A stretch of DNA of 64,000 bases from Hymenobacter sediminis (GCF_003231285.1 NZ_QKNS01000007.1:303104-367103), one strand, 5' to 3'; positions 17,603 through 26,600 are shown, counted from the first letter of the stretch. Notes: generated by a model not told the origin, from the letters alone. Translations and numbers: made by a program.

Positions 17603-17821
17603 ATGTCGCCTCAAAACCTCACCTACCGTCAAGCCATCGAAGAACTGGAAACCATTCTGCGCGCCCTGGAAACCGATGCGGTAGATGTGGATGACCTCAC
17701 CGCCCGAGTGCAGCGCTCAGCCGAACTGATTCGCCTCTGCAAGCAAAAGCTGCGCTCCGCTGAGTCGGCTATTGATCAGGTATTTGAAAACCTAGAGGAA
17801 GAAGACGAAGAAGGCAACTAA
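17603..17821 (+). CDS. xseB: Exodeoxyribonuclease VII small subunit
   Basis: 72 residues, a two-helix protein: LTYRQAIEELETILRALETD, VDVDDLTARVQRSAELIRLC and KQKLRSAESAIDQVFENLEE, the normal XseB pattern, with an acidic tail EEDEEGN. It binds the coiled coil of XseA and is needed for nuclease activity. It starts 12 bp after xseA and ends the operon; no strong terminator follows, only about 100 bp before the next gene with its own promoter. Confidence 0.93.
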   Translation: MSPQNLTYRQAIEELETILRALETDAVDVDDLTARVQRSAELIRLCKQKLRSAESAIDQVFENLEEEDEEGN

Positions 17822-17849
17822 GGAAGATAACGGCTGGTCAAGGCTGTCG

Positions 17850-17880
17850 TTTGCACTGCATACCTAATACGGTATATTTG
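17850..17880 (+). promoter_or_regulatory. Bacteroidota-type promoter for the cassette at 17925
   Basis: TTTG at 17850-17853 and TATATTTG at 17873-17880, separated by 19 bp, an exact match to the TTTG-N19-TAnnTTTG consensus of the Bacteroidota primary sigma factor. The start codon at 17925 is 45 bp downstream. It is the best canonical promoter I can see in the chromosomal part. Confidence 0.7.
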
Positions 17881-17924
17881 AATGCTACAATTCGCTCCTT
17901 ATCCTTCTTAGTGCTTCCTGCCTT

Positions 17925-18308
17925 ATGGCCACACCTAACGAGTTCCTTCAAGAACCCTTCAACCTCGACCAGGCCAGCGACTGGACCCGCCGTTACCGCG
18001 AACAACATACGGATGGCATTAAAGGCCATTGCTTTTCTCGGGCTACGCTGGAGGCTATTTTGGCGCAGCCAGGTTGCACTGGCGTTCGGGCATATTACGG
18101 CCGTGATGCTGAAAATCAACGGCGGCTGGTGCTCGTCGGGACGGACGAGCAAGAAAATGACATTCTCCCTACCCTGGCTCTGCAGCAAACGGCCAGCCTT
18201 ACTGCGGAAAGCAGCCCATTAGCTACCACCACTGGCGATGATGTCATTATTGGTCCCGGTAAGGCGTGTCCACCCAGCTGCAGTACGCAGAATATACTGA
18301 ACAGCTAA
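17925..18308 (+). CDS. Small Cys-tailed hypothetical protein, copy 1
   Basis: 127 residues, soluble, no signal peptide. Family not recognised. It has the same length as the product at 19168 and aligns with it over the whole chain: shared F..(I/L).EA/QASDWTxxYRxxH near residues 12-27, QPxCxGxRxY near 48-56, the RxxxxVGxDxxxNDIL segment near 66-81, and a C-terminal CPxxCST (here CPPSCST, residues 114-120). The paired cysteines near the end could bind a metal or form a disulfide. Driven by the promoter at 17850; the membrane protein gene follows after 9 bp. Confidence 0.65.
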   Translation: MATPNEFLQEPFNLDQASDWTRRYREQHTDGIKGHCFSRATLEAILAQPGCTGVRAYYGRDAENQRRLVLVGTDEQENDILPTLALQQTASLTAESSPLATTTGDDVIIGPGKACPPSCSTQNILNS

Positions 18309-18317
18309 CGACCACTC

Positions 18318-19004
18318 ATGGCTGTTTCGCCTTGGGTACTTCAACTCGCAGACTGGTCGGAGCCGGTGGCGTACTGGAGCCTAGTATTTCCGTTGCTTAT
18401 GGCCGGGCGCCGTTGGAGTTCCTTGTCTTCATCCCTACGCATGCTGGCATTTCTAGCAGCTTACATGCTGGTGGTGTATCTGCTGATGCGAGTAGCTGCG
18501 CATGTGTGGCACAATAATATCTTCATTGCCCACTGCGCCAGCGTAGGCGAAACGGTACTGTACCTATTGGCTTTCCGTACAGTTCTCCGGCGGCTGCCAC
18601 GCTACTGGTTTGCTCCTACGTTGTGCGGTTTTCTGGCTTTTGCTGCTCTCGACTCCTGGGTACTCGAAGGATTTGGTCAGCTTAATTCCTATACCCTGTC
18701 CGTAGAAAGCTTTCTGATTATTCTGCTGGCGCTTCTGTACTTCGAACAAGAGCTACACCAAGCTACCTCTTCTGCCGCACTTATGCTGTCCCGCCCGCTG
18801 GTGGTGGCCTGCATGGGCATCGTGCTCTATTTGGCCGGTTCTGTTATGGTTTACAGCCTCAGCAACCATTTTGTAATCACTAACGATGCAGTAGGCAACA
18901 GCTTACTCTACTCGGTTAACAGCATAATGCTCTGCGTGCTGAGCGGCTGCTTGTTTTACGCTTTTTATTTGACGAAGCCTCAAACTCTACCTCAGCCTTT
19001 GTAG
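18318..19004 (+). CDS. Polytopic membrane protein, copy 1
   Basis: 228 residues with about seven hydrophobic segments (e.g. YWSLVFPLLMAG, MLAFLAAYMLVVYLLM, SVGETVLYLLAF, FLIILLALLYF, VVACMGIVLYLAGSVMVYSL, SIMLCVLSGCLFYAFYL). No enzyme or transporter family is evident. It is paralogous to the protein at 19615: both carry NN(I/L)FIxHxxSxxExxxYLLAFxxxL after the second segment and a final helix ending before a short cytoplasmic tail. The conserved asparagines, histidine and glutamate inside a membrane segment suggest ligand or metal sensing, but that is inference. Confidence 0.65.
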   Translation: MAVSPWVLQLADWSEPVAYWSLVFPLLMAGRRWSSLSSSLRMLAFLAAYMLVVYLLMRVAAHVWHNNIFIAHCASVGETVLYLLAFRTVLRRLPRYWFAPTLCGFLAFAALDSWVLEGFGQLNSYTLSVESFLIILLALLYFEQELHQATSSAALMLSRPLVVACMGIVLYLAGSVMVYSLSNHFVITNDAVGNSLLYSVNSIMLCVLSGCLFYAFYLTKPQTLPQPL

Positions 19005-19167
19005 CTTACGGCCCAACCTCTGCCACAATGCACAACGCCACTTTTCGGGGTCTTGTAGGCTCTATGAAAAGGCTTTCTGCAAGCTACTTATTTGCTGTTA
19101 TGGGTCGGGGCTCAGGTAGCGTGCTTCTATTTCCTGCTTCCTTTTTCATCTTACTTTTTATTGTCGC

Positions 19168-19551
19168 ATGAGCACATCCTTTACTGCCGAAGCCGGTAAG
19201 TTCTTCCCTAACATCCAAGAGGCTGCTGACTGGACCAAGACCTATCGCAAAGACCATCCGCAATTAGCAGATGATGGTACCGCTAAGAAAGTCCTTTATG
19301 CTACCTACTTCGATAACGGCTTTCTTCAGAAATTTATGGATCAGCCGCATTGTGTGGGTCTACGTTTCTATCAGGCTATCGACTCTAATAAGGAACGCCA
19401 TATCATTGTAGTGGGCGTAGATGGCGATGGCAACGACATCCTGAAAGTAAAAGACAACGACGGACAATTAACCGGCGAAGACGGCCTAGTAGGCAATTGG
19501 GGCCACCGCTGCCCCGACCACTGCAGCACTGGCGAGCTTGCTGGCAATTAA
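19168..19551 (+). CDS. Small Cys-tailed hypothetical protein, copy 2
   Basis: 127 residues, paralogue of the product at 17925 (see shared DWTxxYRxxH, QPxCxGxRxY, VVGVDGDGNDIL and CPDHCST near the C-terminus). More acidic and more soluble-looking than copy 1, and it has an insertion after the DWT motif compensated by a shorter middle. A 163-bp gap separates it from the first membrane protein gene, so a second promoter is possible. A perfect hairpin follows the stop and precedes the partner membrane gene. Confidence 0.65.
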   Translation: MSTSFTAEAGKFFPNIQEAADWTKTYRKDHPQLADDGTAKKVLYATYFDNGFLQKFMDQPHCVGLRFYQAIDSNKERHIIVVGVDGDGNDILKVKDNDGQLTGEDGLVGNWGHRCPDHCSTGELAGN

Positions 19552-19562
19552 CCCAAGAGTTT

Positions 19563-19600
19563 AACGGCTTACTACCTTCACGGGAGGGTAGTAAGCCGTT
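19563..19600 (+). terminator. Intra-cassette hairpin, likely attenuating terminator
   Basis: AACGGCTTACTACC pairs perfectly with GGTAGTAAGCCGTT over a 10-nt loop, followed by TATTTATTATT. It lies 12 bp after the small-protein stop and only 14 bp before the start of the membrane protein gene on the same strand, so it would reduce rather than wholly separate expression. Confidence 0.75.
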
Positions 19601-19614
19601 TATTTATTATTCCG

Positions 19615-20334
19615 ATGTTTCAGCTAATCCTGATCAGCGAGCTGTTTTTTATACTCCCGCTGGCCGTAGGACTTAATCGGATAGGCAATATGCCTAAAGC
19701 CTTTCGCCTGACTTACTCGTTTATTCTGGCCATAGCGGCTACGTGGGTCCTGGGTATGATTGGCGAAAGAGTAGCCCGAAATAATCTATTTATTTTCCAC
19801 TACTATTCTCTTTTTGAATTTACCTTCTACCTCTTAGCATTTCAGCAATTGCTGCTGTTAAAGAGGCCATATTTTTACTTACTAGGCGGTAGCTTTGGCT
19901 TTGTTTTCTTGCTGGACGCGCTTTTTCTAGGAGGAATTACAAGAAATATAAATCTATATTCTAACACATTTGGCAACATTATTTTGCTAGCTCTGTCTTT
20001 ATTCTCCTTATATAAAATCAGCGAAAACATATCTACTCCGCTGCAAAGCAAAGCTCCCTTTTGGTTTTCTATTGCTGTACTATTTTACACTAGCAGCAGC
20101 ACTCTTTTATATATCACGGTAGCCTTATTTCCTTCGAATGAAGATGATTTATTTACCTACTTCCCTTTCATAAATCTTATTTATATGGGCTTGCTGACGC
20201 GCATGTTTTTGTGTTTTGCGCTCAGTATATCTCCACGCCAAGCGCTGCCTCGCTGGCTCAGGTTTCGTATTGGGTGGCGCCCCCCTACCGAGCCTCCACA
20301 GTACCGGGTGCTACCGGCCCATCTAATCAAGTAA
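19615..20334 (+). CDS. Polytopic membrane protein, copy 2
   Basis: 239 residues, about seven membrane segments, paralogue of the product at 18318 (shared ARNNLFIFHYYSLFEFTFYL versus the copy 1 HNNIFIAHCASVGETVLYL stretch). The gene is clearly more AT-rich than its neighbours, with many AT-ending codons, which hints at relaxed codon selection or later arrival. The C-terminus is basic (PRWLRFRIGWRPPTEPP), likely cytoplasmic. Function unknown. The histidine kinase gene follows after 43 bp. Confidence 0.65.
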   Translation: MFQLILISELFFILPLAVGLNRIGNMPKAFRLTYSFILAIAATWVLGMIGERVARNNLFIFHYYSLFEFTFYLLAFQQLLLLKRPYFYLLGGSFGFVFLLDALFLGGITRNINLYSNTFGNIILLALSLFSLYKISENISTPLQSKAPFWFSIAVLFYTSSSTLLYITVALFPSNEDDLFTYFPFINLIYMGLLTRMFLCFALSISPRQALPRWLRFRIGWRPPTEPPQYRVLPAHLIK

Positions 20335-20377
20335 AACACCCTATCTTGGTCAGGCAAAGCAGGTTTCTATCTTTTCC

Positions 20378-21190
20378 ATGCCCGACGCGCTTATTCCGTT
20401 AGTTCTCGTAACGCCCATTCTGCTATTGCTGGCGCTGGGTATTGTGGGCTTCGTGGTACGCTACCAGCGGCGACTGATTCAGCAGCAGTTGGAAATGCAG
20501 GAACTACACGAGGCGGCTCAGCAACAAGCGTTGGAAGCAGCCTTGCTGGCTCAGGAAGAAGAGCGCCGCCGCATTGCCGGCGACCTGCACGACGGGGTAG
20601 GCACTACCCTGGCCATTGTTAAACTGCACCTGAACACGCTAGACCAGCCAGAGTTAACTCAGGAGGCCTCTTCCCTGCTTGATCAGGCCATTAACGAGGT
20701 ACGCCGTATCTCTCGCAATCTGCTGCCCGCAGCTCTGCAGAAATTCGGGCTGCCATTTGCCCTGGAGGCCTTAGCCCGCACTGTGCCCGCCGATGGCCCA
20801 ACGCAGGTAAATGTGGAGCAACAAGGACAGCCGCGCCGCCTCGACCCGAAATACGAGCTAATTGTGTACCGGGTAGTTCAAGAGTTGTTAGGCAACGGAT
20901 TACGCCACGCCTATGCTGCTCATATCCGGATTGTGGTGGAGTTTGGCGCCGACCAACTGTCTTTATACTACGCCGACGATGGGGTAGGATTCGACCCTAC
21001 CCTACCGGATCAGCCGCCAGCTCCCGGAACCCGTACCGGACTGGGGCTAACCAACTTACGCAGCCGGGTTGGCGTACTACGCGGAACGCTACGCCATGAG
21101 TCGGCGCCGGGGGAAGGCACCCGCGTTTGGATTTGCCTACCCGTTCCGTACCTTTCTACAATTCTACCTGCTCCTTCTTCCGTCCTATGA
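20378..21190 (+). CDS. NarL-type sensor histidine kinase without sensor domain
   Basis: 270 residues: one N-terminal membrane helix (LVLVTPILLLLALGIVGFVV, residues ~8-27), a Gln/Glu-rich coiled coil, then a HisKA_3 dimerisation domain with phospho-acceptor H71 in EEERRRIAGDLHDGVG, and a HATPase_c domain with N-box QELLGNGLRHAY, G1 DDGVGF and G2 TGLGLTNL. There is no extracytoplasmic loop or PAS/GAF domain, so signal input must come from a partner; the adjacent membrane proteins are candidates. It overlaps the response regulator start by four bases (ATGA). Confidence 0.9.
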   Translation: MPDALIPLVLVTPILLLLALGIVGFVVRYQRRLIQQQLEMQELHEAAQQQALEAALLAQEEERRRIAGDLHDGVGTTLAIVKLHLNTLDQPELTQEASSLLDQAINEVRRISRNLLPAALQKFGLPFALEALARTVPADGPTQVNVEQQGQPRRLDPKYELIVYRVVQELLGNGLRHAYAAHIRIVVEFGADQLSLYYADDGVGFDPTLPDQPPAPGTRTGLGLTNLRSRVGVLRGTLRHESAPGEGTRVWICLPVPYLSTILPAPSSVL

Positions 21191-21612
21191 TTTCTGCACC
21201 TATTCGCCTTGCCGTTGTCGACGACCATATTCTATTTCGAAAGGGACTGCGGGCCCTGATCAGTGGCTTTCCGGGCATGGAAGTTCTGTTTGAGGCTGGC
21301 GACGGGCAGGAGCTGCTGGAGTGGCTAGACCAAGGCACCATCCCAGACGTGATTTTGATGGATTTGCAGATGCCCGTACTGGACGGCCTGCAAACCGTGC
21401 GCCTGCTGCGTGCTCAGTATCCGCAGGTGCGCTCTATTATTATATCCATGCACGACGAGCCAGAACTGATTGATTCCTTGCGGGCCGAAGGAGCCCATGG
21501 CTACTTGCTCAAGAACGCCAGCCCCGAGGAGGTACGCGGAGCCATTCACAGCGTTATTGATAACCGCCCAAATCCTGGCAATCCGCGCACTCTTCTTACT
21601 ACTGCCTCGTAA
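21187..21612 (+). CDS. Receiver-only response regulator
   Basis: 141 residues, ATG 21187 overlapping the kinase stop codon. A complete receiver domain: acidic pocket D12-D13, phospho-acceptor D59 in VILMDLQMP, S87 in IIISMHDE and K109 in YLLKN. The sequence after the receiver (VRGAIHSVIDNRPNPGNPRTLL) stops where NarL-type proteins would begin their LuxR-type HTH, so no DNA-binding output domain is present. It therefore acts by protein contact, or it is a truncated NarL-type regulator. Its partner is surely the kinase just upstream. Confidence 0.9.
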   Translation: MISAPIRLAVVDDHILFRKGLRALISGFPGMEVLFEAGDGQELLEWLDQGTIPDVILMDLQMPVLDGLQTVRLLRAQYPQVRSIIISMHDEPELIDSLRAEGAHGYLLKNASPEEVRGAIHSVIDNRPNPGNPRTLLTTAS

Positions 21613-21642
21613 CGAAAGCACTAAGAAGTTCGCTTCTCCTAC

Positions 21643-21686
21643 CCCCTGTATTGAACGGTACTCCCCTTCAACGCAGGGGCTTTTTT
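21643..21686 (+). terminator. Terminator after the two-component genes
   Basis: CCCCTG...TTGAA pairs with TTCAA...CAGGGG, then C and T6. It lies 30 bp after the receiver gene and just before the leftward gene at 21690. Confidence 0.75.
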
Positions 21687-21689
21687 ATG

Positions 21690-22046
21690 TTATTCTAACT
21701 CGGTGGCGGGGTCCCAGAACAGGCGCTTGAAATCCACCACCTGGTCCTCTTCTACCCGAATGCCTTCCGCTTCCAGGGCTTCTTGCATGGCTGTAGGCGA
21801 GGTATAGTGTTGGCGGCCTGTGAGCAGTCCGTTCCGGTTTACTACCCGGTGAGCCGGCACGTAAGCGTCGGCGGTATGCGCAGCCATCATGGCCCAGCCT
21901 ACCATGCGGGCCCCGTGCCGAGCACCCAGGTAATGAGCTATGGCTCCGTACGTAGTAACGCGGCCCGTGGGCACGAGACGTACAACTTCATGCACTTCCT
22001 GGAAAAAATTACGCTGCTTTTCGGTGGGATTGCGCGGTAGGGACAT
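21690..22046 (-). CDS. Alkyltransferase-like (ATL) protein, MGMT fold
   Basis: 118 residues, the DNA-binding domain of the O6-alkylguanine-DNA alkyltransferase family: FFQEVHEVVRLVPTGRVTTYGAIAHYLG (HTH and Tyr/Arg finger region), ARMVGWAMMAA and the active-site motif. Where active enzymes have PCHRV, this protein has VPAHRV (Ala65 in place of the nucleophilic Cys), so it cannot transfer alkyl groups. ATL proteins instead bind O6-alkylguanine and hand the lesion to nucleotide excision repair; most have Trp here, so Ala is a variant. Confidence 0.9.
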   Translation of the reverse strand: MSLPRNPTEKQRNFFQEVHEVVRLVPTGRVTTYGAIAHYLGARHGARMVGWAMMAAHTADAYVPAHRVVNRNGLLTGRQHYTSPTAMQEALEAEGIRVEEDQVVDFKRLFWDPATELE

Positions 22047-22353
22047 AAAAGACGATGAATTTCTGCGGCTGGGTTTTCAGAGGTTTCCTCTGGTTTCTGG
22101 CAAATAAACCAGTTGGGGGTGCAAGCTGCTAACGGCCCAACGAAGAAAAGGGCGGTACTACCCCGCCTACCCCCGACGCTGCGCCAAACCCGTGGCGGCA
22201 ACTAGTAAGCAACCCGAGTTATTTTTTTGTGTCTTACCCCCATTATCCGACTCCCCTCCCCTCACCCAACTTAATCTTGGCGGTTAGCGTTGTGACGGTT
22301 GCACCCACAGCCGCGCGCCGCGTTGGGTAGGGCATCACACTCGTAGTAGCTAC
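22047..22353. other. Divergent intergenic region upstream of RND operon
   Basis: 307 bp between the leftward ATL gene and the rightward efflux operon. It contains a small perfect hairpin CAGAGG-TTT-CCTCTG (22078-22092) and pyrimidine-rich stretches. No clear operator or promoter could be assigned and no regulator gene is adjacent to the operon. Confidence 0.4.
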
Positions 22354-23532
22354 ATGCAAACGCAGCAAGAAACTGAACAAGAAGTAACTGATAGCCGCTC
22401 CGGCAGTGCAGGCCGCCGCATCATCTGGATGCTTGTAGCGCTGGCCGTGGTAGGAGCCCTGGCATTTATTAAGATAAAGTACTTCCCTTCTCAAGGCGCC
22501 GAAGGCAAAGGCGGTGGAGGCGGCAAAGGAGCCGCAGCCGGTGGTGGCAAGGGAGCCCCCGGCGGTGCTGGCGGCAAAGGTGGTGCTGGCGGGGGGCAGA
22601 AGTTGCCCGTGCAAGTGTACGTAGTAAAGGCCACCAACCTGGCCGATGAAGTGGCCGCTACCGGCTCTATTCTGGCGGAAGAATCAGTAGTGCTGAAAAG
22701 CGAAATTTCCGGAAAGATTACCAGCCTTAATATTCGGGAGGGTCAGCCAGTGCGTAAAGGTCAGCTGCTGCTGACCATTAACGCCGATGAAATTCAGGCC
22801 CAGCTGCGTAAGCAGGAATATAACATCAAGCTCTTCCGCGACCAGGAGCGCCGCCAGCGTACCCTGCTCGACAAAGAATACATCAGTGCTCAGGAGTATG
22901 AGCAGGCCAACAACCAGCTGCTCACGGCTCAGGCCGATTTGCAGGCCCTGCGCGCTTCCCTAACGAAAGCTTACATCCGGGCACCTTTTGATGGCGTGCT
23001 AGGGTTAAGCACCATCACGGTGGGCACCTACGTGAGTCCGGGCGCTGAAATAACGACCCTTTCGCGGGTGAAGCCAGTGAAAATCAACTTCACTGTGCCT
23101 AGCCGCTTCTCAAACTTAGTGCGCACCGGCGACCCCATCACCATCACTGATGAGGCTTCGAACAAAAAGTATGAAGCCAAGGTGTACGCCCTGGACCCTC
23201 AGATTGACCCCGTGAGCCGCACCCAAACCGTGCGCGCCCGCTATGCCAACAGCAACAATGAGCTGCGCCCCGGCGCTTTCGTGAAAGTAAACCTGCAGCT
23301 AGGCCAGACCTCGGAAGCACTGCAGGTACCCACGGAGGCCGTGATTCCGGAAGCGGCTGGCTACAGTGTGTACACTGTGCAAGGCGGCAAAATGGTCCCA
23401 AAGAAGGTGAAGATTGGGGTACGCTCCGCCCGCCTGATTCAGATTACCGAAGGCATTGCCGTCGGGGACTCCATCATTCGCACGGGCATTCTGCAGGTTA
23501 AACCTGGTGATGCTGTGCGCGTTACTAAGTAA
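22354..23532 (+). CDS. RND efflux periplasmic adaptor (MFP) subunit
   Basis: 392 residues. One N-terminal membrane anchor (IIWMLVALAVVGALAFIKI, residues ~27-45), an unusual ~35-residue Gly/Lys/Ala-rich linker, then the standard adaptor fold: barrel-sandwich hybrid halves (VVLKSEISGKITSLNIREGQ and YIRAPFDGVLGLSTITVGTY), a short alpha-hairpin (RDQERRQRTLLDKEYISAQE) and beta-barrel/membrane-proximal domains ending GDSIIRTGILQVKPGDAV. It joins the inner-membrane pump to a TolC channel. First gene of the operon with the permease (108 bp later) and TolC gene. Confidence 0.93.
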   Translation: MQTQQETEQEVTDSRSGSAGRRIIWMLVALAVVGALAFIKIKYFPSQGAEGKGGGGGKGAAAGGGKGAPGGAGGKGGAGGGQKLPVQVYVVKATNLADEVAATGSILAEESVVLKSEISGKITSLNIREGQPVRKGQLLLTINADEIQAQLRKQEYNIKLFRDQERRQRTLLDKEYISAQEYEQANNQLLTAQADLQALRASLTKAYIRAPFDGVLGLSTITVGTYVSPGAEITTLSRVKPVKINFTVPSRFSNLVRTGDPITITDEASNKKYEAKVYALDPQIDPVSRTQTVRARYANSNNELRPGAFVKVNLQLGQTSEALQVPTEAVIPEAAGYSVYTVQGGKMVPKKVKIGVRSARLIQITEGIAVGDSIIRTGILQVKPGDAVRVTK

Positions 23533-23543
23533 AATTCCGCTTG

Positions 23544-23601
23544 GTGTCTCGCAGAGGACGTCAGCAGCACTTTGCTGGGGCGGTTCACTTTTGCGAGACG
23601 C
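23544..23601. repeat. Inverted repeat inside the RND operon
   Basis: GTGTCTCGCA (23544-23553) pairs with TGCGAGACGC (23592-23601), one T-G pair, with an inner CAGCA/TGCTG. It lies in the adaptor-permease gap and could fold in the mRNA to set relative expression or protect an RNA end. Function inferred only from position. Confidence 0.5.
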
Positions 23602-23639
23602 TGCGTTTCCCACCGCGAATTACTGCGTGAAAACAGAAC

Positions 23640-26600
23640 ATGAGCTTATCCTCCACTAGTATCAACCGGCCCGTGCTCGCCATTGTGATGAGCCTGGTCA
23701 TCGTGATTTTCGGGGTGATTGGGTTTCGCTACCTCAGCGTGCGGGAGTACCCCAGCGTTGACCCGCCCATCATCACCGTATCGGCCTCTTATACCGGTGC
23801 TTCCGCCGACGTAATGCAGGGCCAGGTAACGGAGCCGCTGGAAGAAGCCCTCAACGGTATTCAGGGCATCAAAAACCTTACCTCGAACTCCCGCGACGGA
23901 CGCACCCAGATTACGGTAGAATTTGACCTCGATGCCGACCTGGAAACGGCGGCCAACGACGTGCGCGACAAGGTATCGGGGGCCCAGGGCCGCCTACCCC
24001 GCGACATTGACCCACCCGTGGTGAGCAAGGCCAACGCCGACTCCCAACCGATTGTGATGACCTACCTCAGCTCCAGCCAGCGCAACCTGCTGGAACTGAC
24101 CGACTACGCCAACAACACCCTCAAAGAGCGCCTCCAAACCATTCCGGGCGTATCGGAAGTGCGGGTGTACGGGGAGCGGAAGTATTCCATGCGCTTGTGG
24201 CTGGACCCCGTGAAGCTCTCCGCCTTGGGCGTGAGCCCCGTAGATGTGCAGGCCGCCCTGACCCGCGAAAACGTGGAGCTGCCCAGCGGCTCGGTGCAAG
24301 GTGAGGCTACTCAGCTGACGCTACGCACCATGGGCCGTCTGTCGTCGGTAGAAGACTTCAACAACCTGATTATCCGGCAGGATGAATCATCCCTGGTGCG
24401 GCTTTCCGATATCGGCTACGCCGAGCTCTATCCTGAGAACGACCAAACCATCTTCAAGGTGAATGGCGTGCCGATGGTTGGCTTGGCCGTTATTCCGCAG
24501 CCGGGCTCTAACCAGATTGACATTGCCGACGAGTTCAACCAGCGTATAGCACTCTACGGCAAAGACCTGCCTAAGGACCTGGTGCTAAAGCCGGGCTTCG
24601 ATAACTCAGTGTTTATCCGCAAGTCTATTAATGAGGTAGAGCACACCATCATTGAGGCCTTCGTGCTGGTGGTAATTATCATTTTCCTGTTCCTACGCGA
24701 CTGGCGTTCTACCATCATTCCGGTAGTAGCCATTCCGGTGTCACTAGTGGGTATCTTCTTCGTGATGTACCTGATGAACTTCTCCATCAATGTGCTCACG
24801 CTGCTGGCGGTGGTACTGGCCATTGGCCTGGTAGTGGACGACGCCATTGTGGTGCTGGAAAATATCTATTCCCGTATTGAAGGAGGCGAAGACCCCAAAA
24901 CGGCCGCCATTAAAGGCTCCGAAGAAATTCTGATGGCCGTTATCAGTACCACTATTGTGCTGGCGGCTGTGTTCTTACCCGTGGTGTTCCTGACGGGTAT
25001 TACCGGGCGCCTGTTCCGGGAGTTTGGCATTGTGGTGGCTGGTTCCGTACTGATTTCAGCCTTCGTGTCCCTCACGCTGACGCCCATGATGTGCTCGGTG
25101 CTGCTCAAGCGCCAGGAAACGCACAACTGGTTTTATCGCAAAACCGAGCCCTTCTTTGAAAAGATGATTGGCGGCTACCAGAGCAGCCTGGAAAGCTTTC
25201 TGCGCAACCGCTGGATGGCCTGGCTGATGGTAGTAGGCACGGGGGTAGGCATTTGGTTTTTTATGAAGACCATTCCTTCCGAGCTAGCTCCCATTGAAGA
25301 CCGGAGCCGCGTGAACATCAATGCTACCGGCCCGGAGGGTGCTTCGTTCGAGTTCATGGACGCCTACATGACCCAGCTCACCAAGCTGGCAATGGACACC
25401 ACTGGCGAGCAAAACCTGAGTAGCGTGTTTGCCGTGACCTCGCCTGGTTTCGGCGGTGGTTCCAACTCAGGCACGGCCCGTGTACTGTTGCTTGATGCTG
25501 ATGAGCGCAAGCAAACCCAACAGGCCCTTTCCGATAAGCTCAGCGCTGGTGTGAAAAAGCTGACCGCCGCTCGCACCTCCGTGTCCCAAGATCAGAGTAT
25601 TGGCGGCGGTGGCGGTGGCCTACCCGTGCAGTTCGTTATTCAGACCCAGGACTTCGACAAGCTGCGTACCGCTGTTCCGAAGTTCCTGGATGCTGCCCGT
25701 CAGGATCCTACCTTCCAGTTCGTAGATGTGAACCTGAAGTTCAACAAGCCCGAACTGCGGGTGAACATTGACCGGGAGAAGGCGCAAAGCCTGGGCGTAT
25801 CGGTACAGAGCATCAGCCAGACGCTGCAGTCAGGCCTGAGCGGACAGCGATACGGCTACTTTATCCGGGAAGGCAAGCAGTACCAGATTATTGGGCAGGT
25901 AGCACGCGAAGACCGCAGCCAACCCTTGGATGTGCGCCTGCTGTCGGTGAAGAATGCCAATGGGGAGCTAATTCAGCTCGATAACGTGATTCGGCTGGAG
26001 GAAAGCAGCACCCCGCCTCAGCTCTACCGCTTCAACCGCTACAACTCGGCTACCTTCTCGGCCTCCTTGGCTCCGGGCCGCACCCTCGGCGACGGCATTG
26101 CCGCCATGCAGGCCATTGCCGATAAAAACCTGAACGATACCTTCTCTACCGAACTCGCCGGTGCCTCCCGCGACTTCCAGGAAAGCTCTTCTTCGCTGGT
26201 ATTTGCTTTCGGCTTGGCCCTAGTGCTGATTTACTTGGTGCTGGCGGCGCAGTTCGAAAGCTTCCGCGACCCGGTCATTATCATGGTGACGGTACCGCTG
26301 GCTCTCTCGGGTGCCTTGCTCAGCCTGTGGTACTTCAACCAGACCCTCAATCTATTCTCCCAGATCGGCATTATTATGCTGGTGGGTTTGGTAACGAAAA
26401 ACGGTATTCTCATCGTGGAATTTGCCAACCAACAAGTGGAGAACGGTAAAGACTACATGACCGGCCTAATTGAAGGTGCTACTGCCCGTTTCCGCCCCAT
26501 TCTGATGACTTCGTTGTGCGCCATCCTGGGCATCTTGCCCATTGCGGTAGCTACCGGGGCGGGTGCACTGAGCCGTCGGGCCATGGGCATTGGGGTAGTA

